Shown here piece after piece: positions 17,486-24,961 of a stretch of DNA of 64,000 bases (the stretch's first letter is position 1; every line of letters begins with the position of its first letter). The stretch is from contig CAVXHG010000008.1 in assembly GCA_963761525.1 (NCBI GenBank), positions 1,612,001 to 1,676,000 on the forward strand. The letters run 5' to 3'. The DNA comes from BOG-931 sp963761525. Lineage in GTDB: Bacteria; Pseudomonadota; Alphaproteobacteria; Rhizobiales; Xanthobacteraceae. The notes under the pieces are model-generated. The model made no database searches and had not been told where the DNA came from. It was given only the letters and a program-made list of their open reading frames with translations. The translations under genes were made by a program, and so were the position numbers.

Positions 17486-18775
17486 TCAAACCGCAGCGTA
17501 GACGCCGCGTTCGAATTGCCGGTACAGGCGCAAGGCGCGGCTATCGGCGAAGGGCAGCACCTGGGTCATGAAAACCGCGGCGATCCGTTTGCCTGGATCG
17601 ATCCAATAATAGGTGTTGAGAAGGCCACCCCAGGTCATGCTGCCGGCGCCACGGCCACCGGCCATGGCTTTCATGTTGATCATGTGGCCGAAACCCCATT
17701 TGCAAGGCAGACCGGGGCAGAGATCGACGTCGTTGGACAGCGCCGGCACCGTCGTTTTCAGGACGCCGACATCGACATCGCCGATCTGGTTCTGCCCCAT
17801 CAAGGCGACGGTCTCGGGACGCAGGACGCGGGCGCCATCGAGCGCGCCGCCATGCAGCAGCGCGCGAAGTAACGTGAGATAATCCGGCGCGGTCGAATAG
17901 ATGCCGCCACCGCCGGAAAACCGCCGCAGCGCCGAAGCTTGCGGTTTTGCCATCGGCTCCAGCGGCTCCGCCGTCAGCGATCCATCGGGCCCACGTCGGT
18001 GTGCGCTCGCCTGCCGCGCATATTGCTGCTGCGAAAGGACGAACCCGGTGTCGTTCATGCCGAGCGGATCGAATATATTCTTGCGAAAATAGACATCGAG
18101 CGGATCGCCGCTGACTGTTTCGACGATCCGGCCGACCCAATCGACGCTGGTACCGTACTGCCAACGCTCACCGGGCTCGAACATCAACGGTGTGCGCGGC
18201 GCGGCTTTTCGCTGCGCCGACGGCAAGCGCTCGATCGCGTTGGCGTAGTGGACCGCTTTGGCGTCCCAAAGCCGGTAGGCAAAGCCCGATGTGTGAGTAA
18301 GCAGGTGGCGCAGCGTGAGCTGCCGCTCTGCCGGACGGAGCTGCGGCGCTCCCTTGGCGTCGAAGCCGTCGAGCACCTGGGGCGCGCCGATCGCCGGATC
18401 GATGTCCGGCACTGGCGCGTCGAGCGAAAGCTTGCCTTGCTCGACGAGTTGCAGGGCGGCAACCGAGGTGATCAGCTTAACCATCGACGCGACGCGAAAC
18501 ACCGTATCGCCCGTTATCGGTGCCGCCTCTCCGAGCCGGCGCCGGCCGAACGCCCCCTCATAGAACGTGCCATCGTCGGTCGCGGCCAGCGCCACGACGC
18601 CGGGGACCTCGCCGGCGTTGGTTGCCGCACTGAGCAATGCGTCGATGTGGGACGTTTTCGGGCCGGATCGGGCCTCGGCGAGCACGCGGGTCGCACCGCC
18701 CGGGCCCAAGGCGCCAGCGATCGTCAATTTCGCCGCGGTCTCCACGATATCGCGGCGGCTTGGGCGGCGGATCAT
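17486..18775 (-). CDS. Serine hydrolase, class C beta-lactamase family
   Basis: A 429-residue member of the beta-lactamase/DD-peptidase/esterase (class C) fold. The nucleophile motif SxxK is SMVK in FRVASMVKLITSVAALQL, and the second-motif Tyr lies in WQYGTSVDWVGRIVE. The final HxG-like region is FGHMINMKAMAGG. The N-terminus RRPSRRDIVETAAKLTIAGA resembles a twin-arginine signal, so export by Tat is likely. Such proteins are often esterases or D-aminopeptidases rather than antibiotic-degrading enzymes. Nothing nearby gives a substrate. Confidence 0.9.
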   Translation of the reverse strand: MIRRPSRRDIVETAAKLTIAGALGPGGATRVLAEARSGPKTSHIDALLSAATNAGEVPGVVALAATDDGTFYEGAFGRRRLGEAAPITGDTVFRVASMVKLITSVAALQLVEQGKLSLDAPVPDIDPAIGAPQVLDGFDAKGAPQLRPAERQLTLRHLLTHTSGFAYRLWDAKAVHYANAIERLPSAQRKAAPRTPLMFEPGERWQYGTSVDWVGRIVETVSGDPLDVYFRKNIFDPLGMNDTGFVLSQQQYARQASAHRRGPDGSLTAEPLEPMAKPQASALRRFSGGGGIYSTAPDYLTLLRALLHGGALDGARVLRPETVALMGQNQIGDVDVGVLKTTVPALSNDVDLCPGLPCKWGFGHMINMKAMAGGRGAGSMTWGGLLNTYYWIDPGKRIAAVFMTQVLPFADSRALRLYRQFERGVYAAV

Positions 18776-18835
18776 GCCCGCTCTCTAAGGTCAGATTCGA
18801 TATCCGCTATTCATAGCAGGCGGCGCGGTGTGGAT

Positions 18836-20449
18836 TTAAGTTCTTTCCAGCTCCGCTTTGACCGCTTGGAACGCCTCCGGCGTATCCACATCGGTCAGCG
18901 CGGCCGTGCCGGTGAGCGGCACTTCGGCAACGGCTTCGGTATAGCGGCCGATCAGATGACGGGCGCCGACATCGCCTTCCACCGCCATCAGGTCCGGGAA
19001 GAACCGGCGCGACCACAGCACTGGATTGCCGCGCTTGCCTTCGATGGTCGGCACCACGACGAGCGCGCCATTGTCCGGATCGAAGCCGTCGATCAGCTGG
19101 TCGATGATGGCGGCATCGACCTGGGGCATATCGCCGAGGCAGACGATGACGCCATCCGGCTCCGGCGGCAGCGCCGCGATCCCCACCCGCAGCGATGTTC
19201 CAAGCCCGTCCGCGAAATCCGGGTTGTGCACGAGCTTGACCGGCATTCCCTTGAGCGCAGCTTCGACACGCTCGCGCTGATGCCCGGTAACGACGATAAC
19301 CGGCCGCGCCTTGGAGGCCAGCACGTGCTCGGTCACGATACGGATCAAAGGCTTGCCGTTGATCTGTTCGAGCAGCTTGTTAGGACCGCCCATGCGGCTG
19401 GAACGGCCGGCACCAAGCACGATCCCGGCAATGGTGCGGCCGGCGGGCTCGGGTTCTGTGCGTGGCTGCGGACGGGTGACGATCTCCATCAGAAGGCCAC
19501 CGACTCCAAGCCCCGTAATGTCCTCACGCGGCACCGGCAGACCCGCCAGCAACCGCATGAGAACCCAATCGAAACCGTTTTCTTTAGGGCTGCGCGCACA
19601 GCCCGGCGCGCCGATCACCGGATGGCCGCCGACGTCGCCGATCATCATCAGGTTACCCGGATCGACCGGCATACCGAAATGCTCGACATGGCCACCGATC
19701 GCTTCCAGCGCGCTCGGGATCACGTCGCGGCGGTCGGCAATAGCGGAGGCGCCAAATACGATGGCGAGTTCGGCGCCAGCTTTAAGGACCTCGTCGAGCG
19801 CTTTCGCCAGGGCCGCCTGGTCGTGCGGTACCCGGCGTTCGGCAATGATTTTCGCTCCAGCTGGCGCCAGCCGGTCAGCGGTAATCTTCAGGGTCTTTTC
19901 GATGACTTTGGGCGCGAGGCCAGGCAGCACGGTGGATACAATGCCGACCTTGCGGATGCGGTAAGGCGCGACCCGCAGCAGCGGCTTCTCGACGCCGGCA
20001 AGCGCTACGTCGACCGCCGACTTGGCGACAGCAAACGGAATGATCTTAACTGTCGCGACCATCTCGCCGGCAACCACCGGCTTGAAAGCAGGCAGCGTCG
20101 CGAAAGTAATGGCCTCATCCACGCGGTTGAGCTGGTCCACGGCATCCTTGTCGATGACCAGGACTCCCGGGGCTTGCGCAAACAGATTAGCGCGGCCGGT
20201 AAAGGCGCGATCGATGTGAACGCTGGCACCCGCGACCTTTTTCGCGATTTGCGCGGCCGCCACGTCCTCAGAGATATCGCCGGGCTCGAGCTGCGCGACA
20301 ACAATATGCTTGATGCCGGCGGCATCGAGGGCCGCCACTTCAGGCGGCCCGATCACGGTGCCCTTCTTGAGCACCAGTGTGCCCTGCCGGATGCTGTGTA
20401 CTGAAGTCGCGCCGAGCGCATCGCCGGGCGCGACCGGACCGAATTTCAT
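18836..20449 (-). CDS. Molybdopterin-binding domain / MocA-like cytidylyltransferase fusion
   Basis: The 537-residue protein joins two cofactor functions. Residues 1-340 are a MoeA/CinA-like molybdopterin-binding region (ELAIVFGASAIADRRDVIP, GGHPVIGAPGCARSPKENG). Residues 341-537 are a nucleotidyltransferase like MocA: GIVLGAGRSSRMGGPNKLLE, VVTGHQRERVEAAL, VCLGDMPQVDAA and LTDVDTPEAFQAV. MocA converts molybdopterin to the cytosine dinucleotide form needed by CoxL-type enzymes, which fits the cluster it ends. It overlaps the XdhC-C gene by 4 bases (20446-20449), so translation is probably coupled. Confidence 0.9.
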   Translation of the reverse strand: MKFGPVAPGDALGATSVHSIRQGTLVLKKGTVIGPPEVAALDAAGIKHIVVAQLEPGDISEDVAAAQIAKKVAGASVHIDRAFTGRANLFAQAPGVLVIDKDAVDQLNRVDEAITFATLPAFKPVVAGEMVATVKIIPFAVAKSAVDVALAGVEKPLLRVAPYRIRKVGIVSTVLPGLAPKVIEKTLKITADRLAPAGAKIIAERRVPHDQAALAKALDEVLKAGAELAIVFGASAIADRRDVIPSALEAIGGHVEHFGMPVDPGNLMMIGDVGGHPVIGAPGCARSPKENGFDWVLMRLLAGLPVPREDITGLGVGGLLMEIVTRPQPRTEPEPAGRTIAGIVLGAGRSSRMGGPNKLLEQINGKPLIRIVTEHVLASKARPVIVVTGHQRERVEAALKGMPVKLVHNPDFADGLGTSLRVGIAALPPEPDGVIVCLGDMPQVDAAIIDQLIDGFDPDNGALVVVPTIEGKRGNPVLWSRRFFPDLMAVEGDVGARHLIGRYTEAVAEVPLTGTAALTDVDTPEAFQAVKAELERT

Positions 20450-21153
20450 GACGCCGCCTTCACCTCGGTGCGCTCTTCCTCCGGCTCTTCGCGCAATTTT
20501 TCGGTGATCTGCCCCATGATCGCGACTGCGATCTCGGCGGGCGATACGGCGCCGATATCGAGCCCGATCGGAGCCTGGATGCGGGTCAAATCGGCATTGG
20601 TCTGAGCCCCGAGCCGTTCAATACGCCGCGCGTGCGTTTTCCGCGAGCCGAGCGCGCCGATATAGAAACAGTCCCGCGACAGTGCGTGCAGCAAGGCAGG
20701 ATCGTCGATCTTCGGATCGTGGGTGAGCGCGACGAATGCGGTGTAGCGGTCCACATTGAGCGGCGGCAGCGCTACGTCCGGCCACTCGGCGACGATTTTC
20801 ACATCCGGGAAACGCTCCGCCGAGGCAAAGGCGGTGCGCGGATCGATGATGGTCACGTCGTAACCCAGCATCTTGCCCATCGGGGCCAGCGCCTGGCTGA
20901 TATGGACCGCACCCGTGATGACGAGCTGCGGCGCCGGCACGTGGACCGTAAGAAACACCCGGCCTTCAGGTGTCTCCATCATGCCGCTTTTTCCGGTGCG
21001 TATTGCGTCGGACAGCACCGCGCGCAGCGGGTCTTTCGCGACGTCGGCCGCTTTCACCAAGCGCTGCTTGCCGGTCTCCACGTCAGTAATGACGATGACA
21101 GCACGGCGTGCTTCGCGCTCAGCGTTAAGCTCGTTGAGGACTTCGAGTTTCAT
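20446..21153 (-). CDS. XdhC family protein, C-terminal Rossmann part
   Basis: This 235-residue protein is the XdhC/CoxF type factor that carries sulfurated molybdenum cofactor to hydroxylases. It starts at ATG 21153; an in-frame upstream extension to 21195 is less likely. VHISQALAPMGKMLGYDVTI forms the Rossmann start, DPRTAFASAERFP follows, then FVALTHDPKIDDPALL and FYIGALGSRKTHARRIERL. The last 20 residues are acidic and probably flexible. It lies downstream of the separate XdhC N-terminal gene and overlaps the MocA-like gene by 4 bases. The two XdhC halves are separate genes, as in many CoxL clusters. Confidence 0.9.
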   Translation of the reverse strand: MKLEVLNELNAEREARRAVIVITDVETGKQRLVKAADVAKDPLRAVLSDAIRTGKSGMMETPEGRVFLTVHVPAPQLVITGAVHISQALAPMGKMLGYDVTIIDPRTAFASAERFPDVKIVAEWPDVALPPLNVDRYTAFVALTHDPKIDDPALLHALSRDCFYIGALGSRKTHARRIERLGAQTNADLTRIQAPIGLDIGAVSPAEIAVAIMGQITEKLREEPEEERTEVKAAS

Positions 21154-21222
21154 ATAAACCCCTTGTTCGTCATTCCGGAAAACCCGGCGAAACATTCAAC
21201 GCTGCCGAGTCCCGAAACGACA

Positions 21223-21546
21223 TCAGTCCACTTTCTCGACGAAGACCCGGATCCTGCCGCCACAGGACAGCCCGACCTTCCAAGCCGTCTCGTCGGCGAC
21301 GCCGAATTCCAGCATCCTTGACTTGCCGTCTTCGATCACGTCGAGCGCCTCGGTGACCACCGCGCCCTCGACGCAACCACCCGAAACCGAGCCCAGGAAA
21401 TTACCCTCCTCGTCGATGACGAGGTTGGAGCCAACCGGGCGCGGCGCCGAGCCCCAGGTCTCGACCACGGTCGCGAGCGCGACCGAACGGCCTTTCTTGC
21501 GCCAATCCTCGGCGGCTTTGAGAATGTCGTTGTCGGATGAAAGCAT
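21223..21546 (-). CDS. XdhC/CoxI family protein, N-terminal domain
   Basis: The 107 residues cover only the XdhC_CoxI domain: LATVVETWGSAPRPVGSNLV, SVSGGCVEGAVVTEALDVI and VGLSCGGRIRVFVE. The Cys in GGC and in SCGG are the family's conserved residues, linked to sulfurated cofactor handling. The ATG at 21546 has a good AGGAGG. It lies 47 bases after the VWA gene and about 70 bases before the Rossmann-part gene, and probably works with it as a split XdhC. Confidence 0.92.
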   Translation of the reverse strand: MLSSDNDILKAAEDWRKKGRSVALATVVETWGSAPRPVGSNLVIDEEGNFLGSVSGGCVEGAVVTEALDVIEDGKSRMLEFGVADETAWKVGLSCGGRIRVFVEKVD

Positions 21547-21593
21547 AGCCTACCTCCTGTTCCCGACCGCTATATACAGCGGAATATAGTGCA

Positions 21594-22796
21594 TCAGGCG
21601 ACCCTCTGCATCCACACTTTCGGGTCGCCTGCCCGGTTCGCATGGCCGCTCAGCGTCCCAACCAGATCAGCCATCGAATCAAGATTGTGGATGGGCCGGA
21701 ATTCGTCGACGTTCGGCAGCATGGTGCGTATGCCGCGGGCACGGGCCTCGAAACCCTCGAAGCGCAGCAGCGGGTTGAGCCAGATCAGCCGCCGGCAGGA
21801 CCGATGCAACCGGTCGATTTCGAATTGCAGGCTGTCGTCGGCATCGCGCTCAAGCCCGTCGGTAATGAGCATGACCACCGCCCCTTGCCCAAGCACGCGC
21901 CGTGCCCACAGTCTGTTGAAGGCATGCAGCGACGACGCGATCCGCGTACCGCCTGACCAGTCCGGCACACTCGCCGAGCAGGACGCCAGCGCATCGTCGG
22001 GATCGCGTGCACGCAGCGCACGGGTGACATTGGTCAACCGGGTGCCGAACAGGAAAGTGTGGACGCGTTTACGCGCGTCCGTCAGCGCGTGCAGAAAATG
22101 CAGGAAGATCCGGCTGTACTGGCTCATCGAGCCGGAAATATCGAGCAGCGCCACCAAAGGCGGCGGCTTGGTCCGCGGGCCGATATAGCGCAGATCGATG
22201 AAATCGCCGCCGCCCTTCAAGCTGGCGCGCAGCGTGCGGCGAATGTCGATCAAATGGCCACGGGCGTGCGGCGCGAGCCGCCGGGTGCGCACTTCCGCAA
22301 GCGGCATGACGAGCCGTTTCATCGCCTCTTTGGCGGCGGCGATCTCCGCGCCGGTCATTTGCGCGAAGTCTTTCTTCTGAAGGATCTCGCGGTCGGAAAC
22401 CGTAAGCCGCGCGTCGAGTTCGATCTCGCGCTCTTTCTTCAGCCTATCGTCGAGCCCCGAAAACAGCGCCTCATGGATTCGGGTTGCGCCGGCCTGTGGC
22501 GGTTGCGGCGTGTTGGTCGGCGCCTGTGGCAACATCATCGACAGCAATTGATCGACATAGCCGCGGCGGCGGAAAAAGATGCGGAACGCCTGATCGAACA
22601 GCATCGTGTGTTCGTGGCGTTTCACAAATACCGAATGCAGTGTCCAGTAAAAGTCGTCGCGGGTGCCGACGCCGGCCGCCTTCACCGCCTCTAGTGCATC
22701 AAGCACCGCGCCCGGACCGACCGGAATGCCGGCGGCGCGCAAAGCGCGCGCAAAGTAAAGAATGTTTTCGGCGAGACGGCCGTTGTCTTCTGCCAT
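21594..22796 (-). CDS. coxE: VWA domain protein, CoxE-like
   Basis: The 400-residue protein matches CoxE, a von Willebrand A protein that works with a MoxR ATPase to mature the molybdenum hydroxylase active site. The MIDAS-type motif is LLDISGSMSQYSR; later come WSGGTRIASSLHAFNRLW and VVMLITDGLERD, both usual for VWA proteins. The N-terminal third (FARALRAAGIPVGPGAVLDA, then RHEHTMLFDQAFRIFF) is also typical of CoxE. It lies 79 bases after the MoxR gene, the usual CoxD-CoxE order. The symbol is by family and context. Confidence 0.87.
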   Translation of the reverse strand: MAEDNGRLAENILYFARALRAAGIPVGPGAVLDALEAVKAAGVGTRDDFYWTLHSVFVKRHEHTMLFDQAFRIFFRRRGYVDQLLSMMLPQAPTNTPQPPQAGATRIHEALFSGLDDRLKKEREIELDARLTVSDREILQKKDFAQMTGAEIAAAKEAMKRLVMPLAEVRTRRLAPHARGHLIDIRRTLRASLKGGGDFIDLRYIGPRTKPPPLVALLDISGSMSQYSRIFLHFLHALTDARKRVHTFLFGTRLTNVTRALRARDPDDALASCSASVPDWSGGTRIASSLHAFNRLWARRVLGQGAVVMLITDGLERDADDSLQFEIDRLHRSCRRLIWLNPLLRFEGFEARARGIRTMLPNVDEFRPIHNLDSMADLVGTLSGHANRAGDPKVWMQRVA

Positions 22797-22843
22797 ATGC
22801 CCTTCCGTCGCTCGTCCCCGGGAAAGTGGAGACCCAAAGCTGG

Positions 22844-22863
22844 ATTCCCGTCTTCACGGGAAT
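22844..22863. repeat. Perfect 8-bp hairpin, dispersed-repeat type
   Basis: ATTCCCGT (22844-22851) and ACGGGAAT (22856-22863) form a perfect stem with a CTTC loop, in the context TGGA...GGATTCCCG that is common in dispersed proteobacterial intergenic repeats. It lies just downstream of the MoxR stop codon, so it may also slow transcription into coxE, but there is no T run. Confidence 0.5.
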
Positions 22864-22875
22864 GAGCAGAAACTT

Positions 22876-23796
22876 TTATTCCGCCGCTCTTAAATCCGAT
22901 CGCACCTCTTCGAGCAGCTCTTTCACCTTGCTGCCTTCGAGCTTGGCGATGTCGTCCTGATATTTAAGCAGCACGCCGAGCGTATCGGAGACCGTGGCGG
23001 GATCGAGCGCGACAACGTCGAGCTCGGACAGCGCCGCCGCCCAATCGAGCGTTTCGGCGACACCCGGCGACTTGAACAATTCCTGCTTGCGTAAACGCTG
23101 CACAAAACCGACCACCTGTTCGGACAGCTTCTTGCTGATGCCCGGTATCTTGGTGCGCACGATCTGCAATTCGCGCTCGGCGCTCGGATAGCCGACCCAG
23201 TGATACAGGCAGCGGCGCTTGAGCGCATCGTGCACTTCGCGGGTGCGGTTCGAGGTGATGACCACGATTGGCGGATGCGCGGCTTTCACCGTGCCCATTT
23301 CCGGGATGGTGATCTGGAAGTCACCCAGCACTTCGAGCAGGAATGCCTCAAAGGCTTCGTCGGTGCGGTCGATTTCGTCGATCAGCAGCACCGGCGCGCC
23401 GGCGGTATCGGGCTCGAGCGCCTGCAACAGCGGCCGCTTGATCAGAAAGCGGTCGGAGAACACGTCATGTTCGATCTTGGCACGGTCACGATCGCCCCCC
23501 GCTTCGGCGACCCGGATCGCGATCATCTGCGCCGCGTAATTCCACTCATAGACCGCGGCCGCGACATCGAGACCTTCGTAGCATTGCAGCCGGATCAGGC
23601 GGCGTCCAAGCGTCGAAGAGAGCACTTTGGCGATCTCGGTCTTGCCGACGCCGGCCTCGCCTTCGAGGAAGATCGGCCGGCCCATCTTCAGGGCCAGGAA
23701 AAGCACGGTACCAAGCGAGCGGTCGGCCAGATAATCGGCCTCGGCGAGCAGATCGACCGTGGCGTCGATCGAGGCCGGAACGGTTTTTGCTGTCAT
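22876..23796 (-). CDS. coxD: MoxR family AAA ATPase, CoxD-like
   Basis: A 306-residue AAA+ ATPase of the MoxR group. Walker A is GEAGVGKTE (46-54), Walker B is PVLLIDEIDRTDE, and sensor 1 is VVITSNRTREVHDALKRRC. The C-terminal lid has FVQRLRKQELFKSP. CoxD in the CO dehydrogenase system helps insert the copper-sulfur centre, and related MoxR proteins serve other CoxL-type hydroxylases. Its place before coxE supports that role. It is separated from coxM by a 299-base gap with a terminator-like hairpin, so it may have its own promoter. Confidence 0.9.
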   Translation of the reverse strand: MTAKTVPASIDATVDLLAEADYLADRSLGTVLFLALKMGRPIFLEGEAGVGKTEIAKVLSSTLGRRLIRLQCYEGLDVAAAVYEWNYAAQMIAIRVAEAGGDRDRAKIEHDVFSDRFLIKRPLLQALEPDTAGAPVLLIDEIDRTDEAFEAFLLEVLGDFQITIPEMGTVKAAHPPIVVITSNRTREVHDALKRRCLYHWVGYPSAERELQIVRTKIPGISKKLSEQVVGFVQRLRKQELFKSPGVAETLDWAAALSELDVVALDPATVSDTLGVLLKYQDDIAKLEGSKVKELLEEVRSDLRAAE

Positions 23797-24095
23797 GAGC
23801 GGACTTTAGCCTATCGGCGCCGGGACTTACATGTGGGTGCGAATGCCCCTGAAAGCCAGGATTTCGCCCGAAGACAGGGCCGTAAAAGGGGCACGGAAAT
23901 CGTCATGGACAAGCCTGTTACTCTCGAAAAGCCGCTGCCGCAATTTCCCCCCATCGACCATGGCGGCGCGCCCGCCTCCGGCACCGCCGGCTTCCACCAT
24001 ACCCCCGGGTAAATTCAGACTAAATCGCACCTCACAAAAGCAAACGGCTCGCAGGTGCGACCCTGTGAGCCGTTTGGAAACTACAGTCAGGTTTA
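23797..24095. other. Intergenic gap between coxM and coxD-like genes
   Basis: The gap holds a terminator-like hairpin at 24042-24075 and an unsupported plus-strand open frame at 23905-24012. Nothing else is recognisable. The coxD-like gene reads leftward from 23796, so a promoter for the second half of the cluster could lie here. Confidence 0.4.
24025..24075 (-). terminator. Hairpin terminator after coxM with a competing stem
   Basis: AAACGGCTCGCAGG (24042-24055) pairs with the CCTGTGAGCCGTTT arm ending at 24075, a stem of about 14 pairs with one G-U. On the minus strand it is followed by a T-rich GCTTTTG, so it suits termination after coxM. TCGCACCT (24025-24032) can instead pair with AGGTGCGA (24053-24060), which overlaps the first stem, so the two structures exclude each other. 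Whether this matters is untested. Confidence 0.6.
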
Positions 24096-24908
24096 TCAGG
24101 CGGCCGGCTTGCCGATCGCTTCCGCCACCGCGCGGCGCGCCAGCACGCCGACAAGATGAGCGCGATATTCGGCGCTGCCGTGAATGTCCGCGTTCATGCC
24201 GTCGGCCGGGATGGTCAGGCCTTCGAGCGACTTCGGCGAGAAGCGCTTCTTGAGCGCCTCTTCGAACGATTTCACCCGGAACACGCCGTTTGAACCGGCG
24301 CCGGTCACCGCGACGCGGTTTTCGCTGCCGCGTTTCGCCACGAACACGCCGACCAGCGCGAAACGCGACGCCTGATTGCGGAATTTCTGATACGCGGCCT
24401 TCTTCGGGATCGGAAAGATCACCTTGGTGACGATCTCGGATGGCTCCAGCGCGGTCGAGAACATGCCGGTGAAGTAATCGTCGGCCTTGATACGGCGCTT
24501 GTTGGTGACGATGGTGGCGCCGAGCGCGAGACAGGCCGCCGGATAGTCGGCGTTCGGATCGTTATTCGCGATCGAACCACCGATTGTGCCCATGTGGCGC
24601 ACCGCCGGATCGCCGATCAGGCCCGCCATGTGCGCCAGCACTGGTATGGCCTTCTGCACCACAGGCGAGTTGTTGACCTCGAAATGCTTGGTCATCGCAG
24701 CGATGGTGATCGTACGGCCGCTCTCCTCAATGCCGGACAAGCCGTCGATCGCCCACATGTCGAGGATCTGCGGCGGACTGGCCAACCGGAGCTTCATGGT
24801 CGGCAACAGCGACATGCCGCCGGCGAGGAGCTTCGCATCCTCGTTCTTCGTCAGCATGTTCGCCGCCTGACGAACAGTCCCAGGGCGGTGATAGGTAAAG
24901 GCGTACAT
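24096..24908 (-). CDS. coxM: CoxM-like FAD-binding subunit
   Basis: This 270-residue protein is the medium, FAD-carrying subunit of a molybdenum hydroxylase. The signatures are the FAD_binding_5 opening FTYHRPGTVRQAANML, LLAGGMSLLPTMKLRLA, and TIGGSIANNDPNADYPAACL. The ATG at 24908 follows GGAGGACGACG. It passes electrons from the 2Fe-2S subunit to FAD. It lies 53 bases after coxL and before a terminator-like hairpin. The symbol denotes family membership; the enzyme is not shown to oxidise CO. Confidence 0.93.
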   Translation of the reverse strand: MYAFTYHRPGTVRQAANMLTKNEDAKLLAGGMSLLPTMKLRLASPPQILDMWAIDGLSGIEESGRTITIAAMTKHFEVNNSPVVQKAIPVLAHMAGLIGDPAVRHMGTIGGSIANNDPNADYPAACLALGATIVTNKRRIKADDYFTGMFSTALEPSEIVTKVIFPIPKKAAYQKFRNQASRFALVGVFVAKRGSENRVAVTGAGSNGVFRVKSFEEALKKRFSPKSLEGLTIPADGMNADIHGSAEYRAHLVGVLARRAVAEAIGKPAA

Positions 24909-24961
24909 CGTCGTCCTCCGTTTATCTCAATCTCCCGCCGCGGGCGGCGGAACGTAAATCC

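Noticed and set aside
17939..20404. A very long plus-strand open frame of 821 codons
   Set aside because: It lies antisense to the serine hydrolase and the MocA fusion, is rich in Arg, Asp and His, and has no family motif. High GC makes such shadow frames common.
23905..24012. A 35-codon plus-strand open frame (MDKPVTLEKPLPQ...)
   Set aside because: It has only a weak ribosome binding site, no recognisable motif and no neighbour on its strand. It is kept as unproven rather than listed as a gene.
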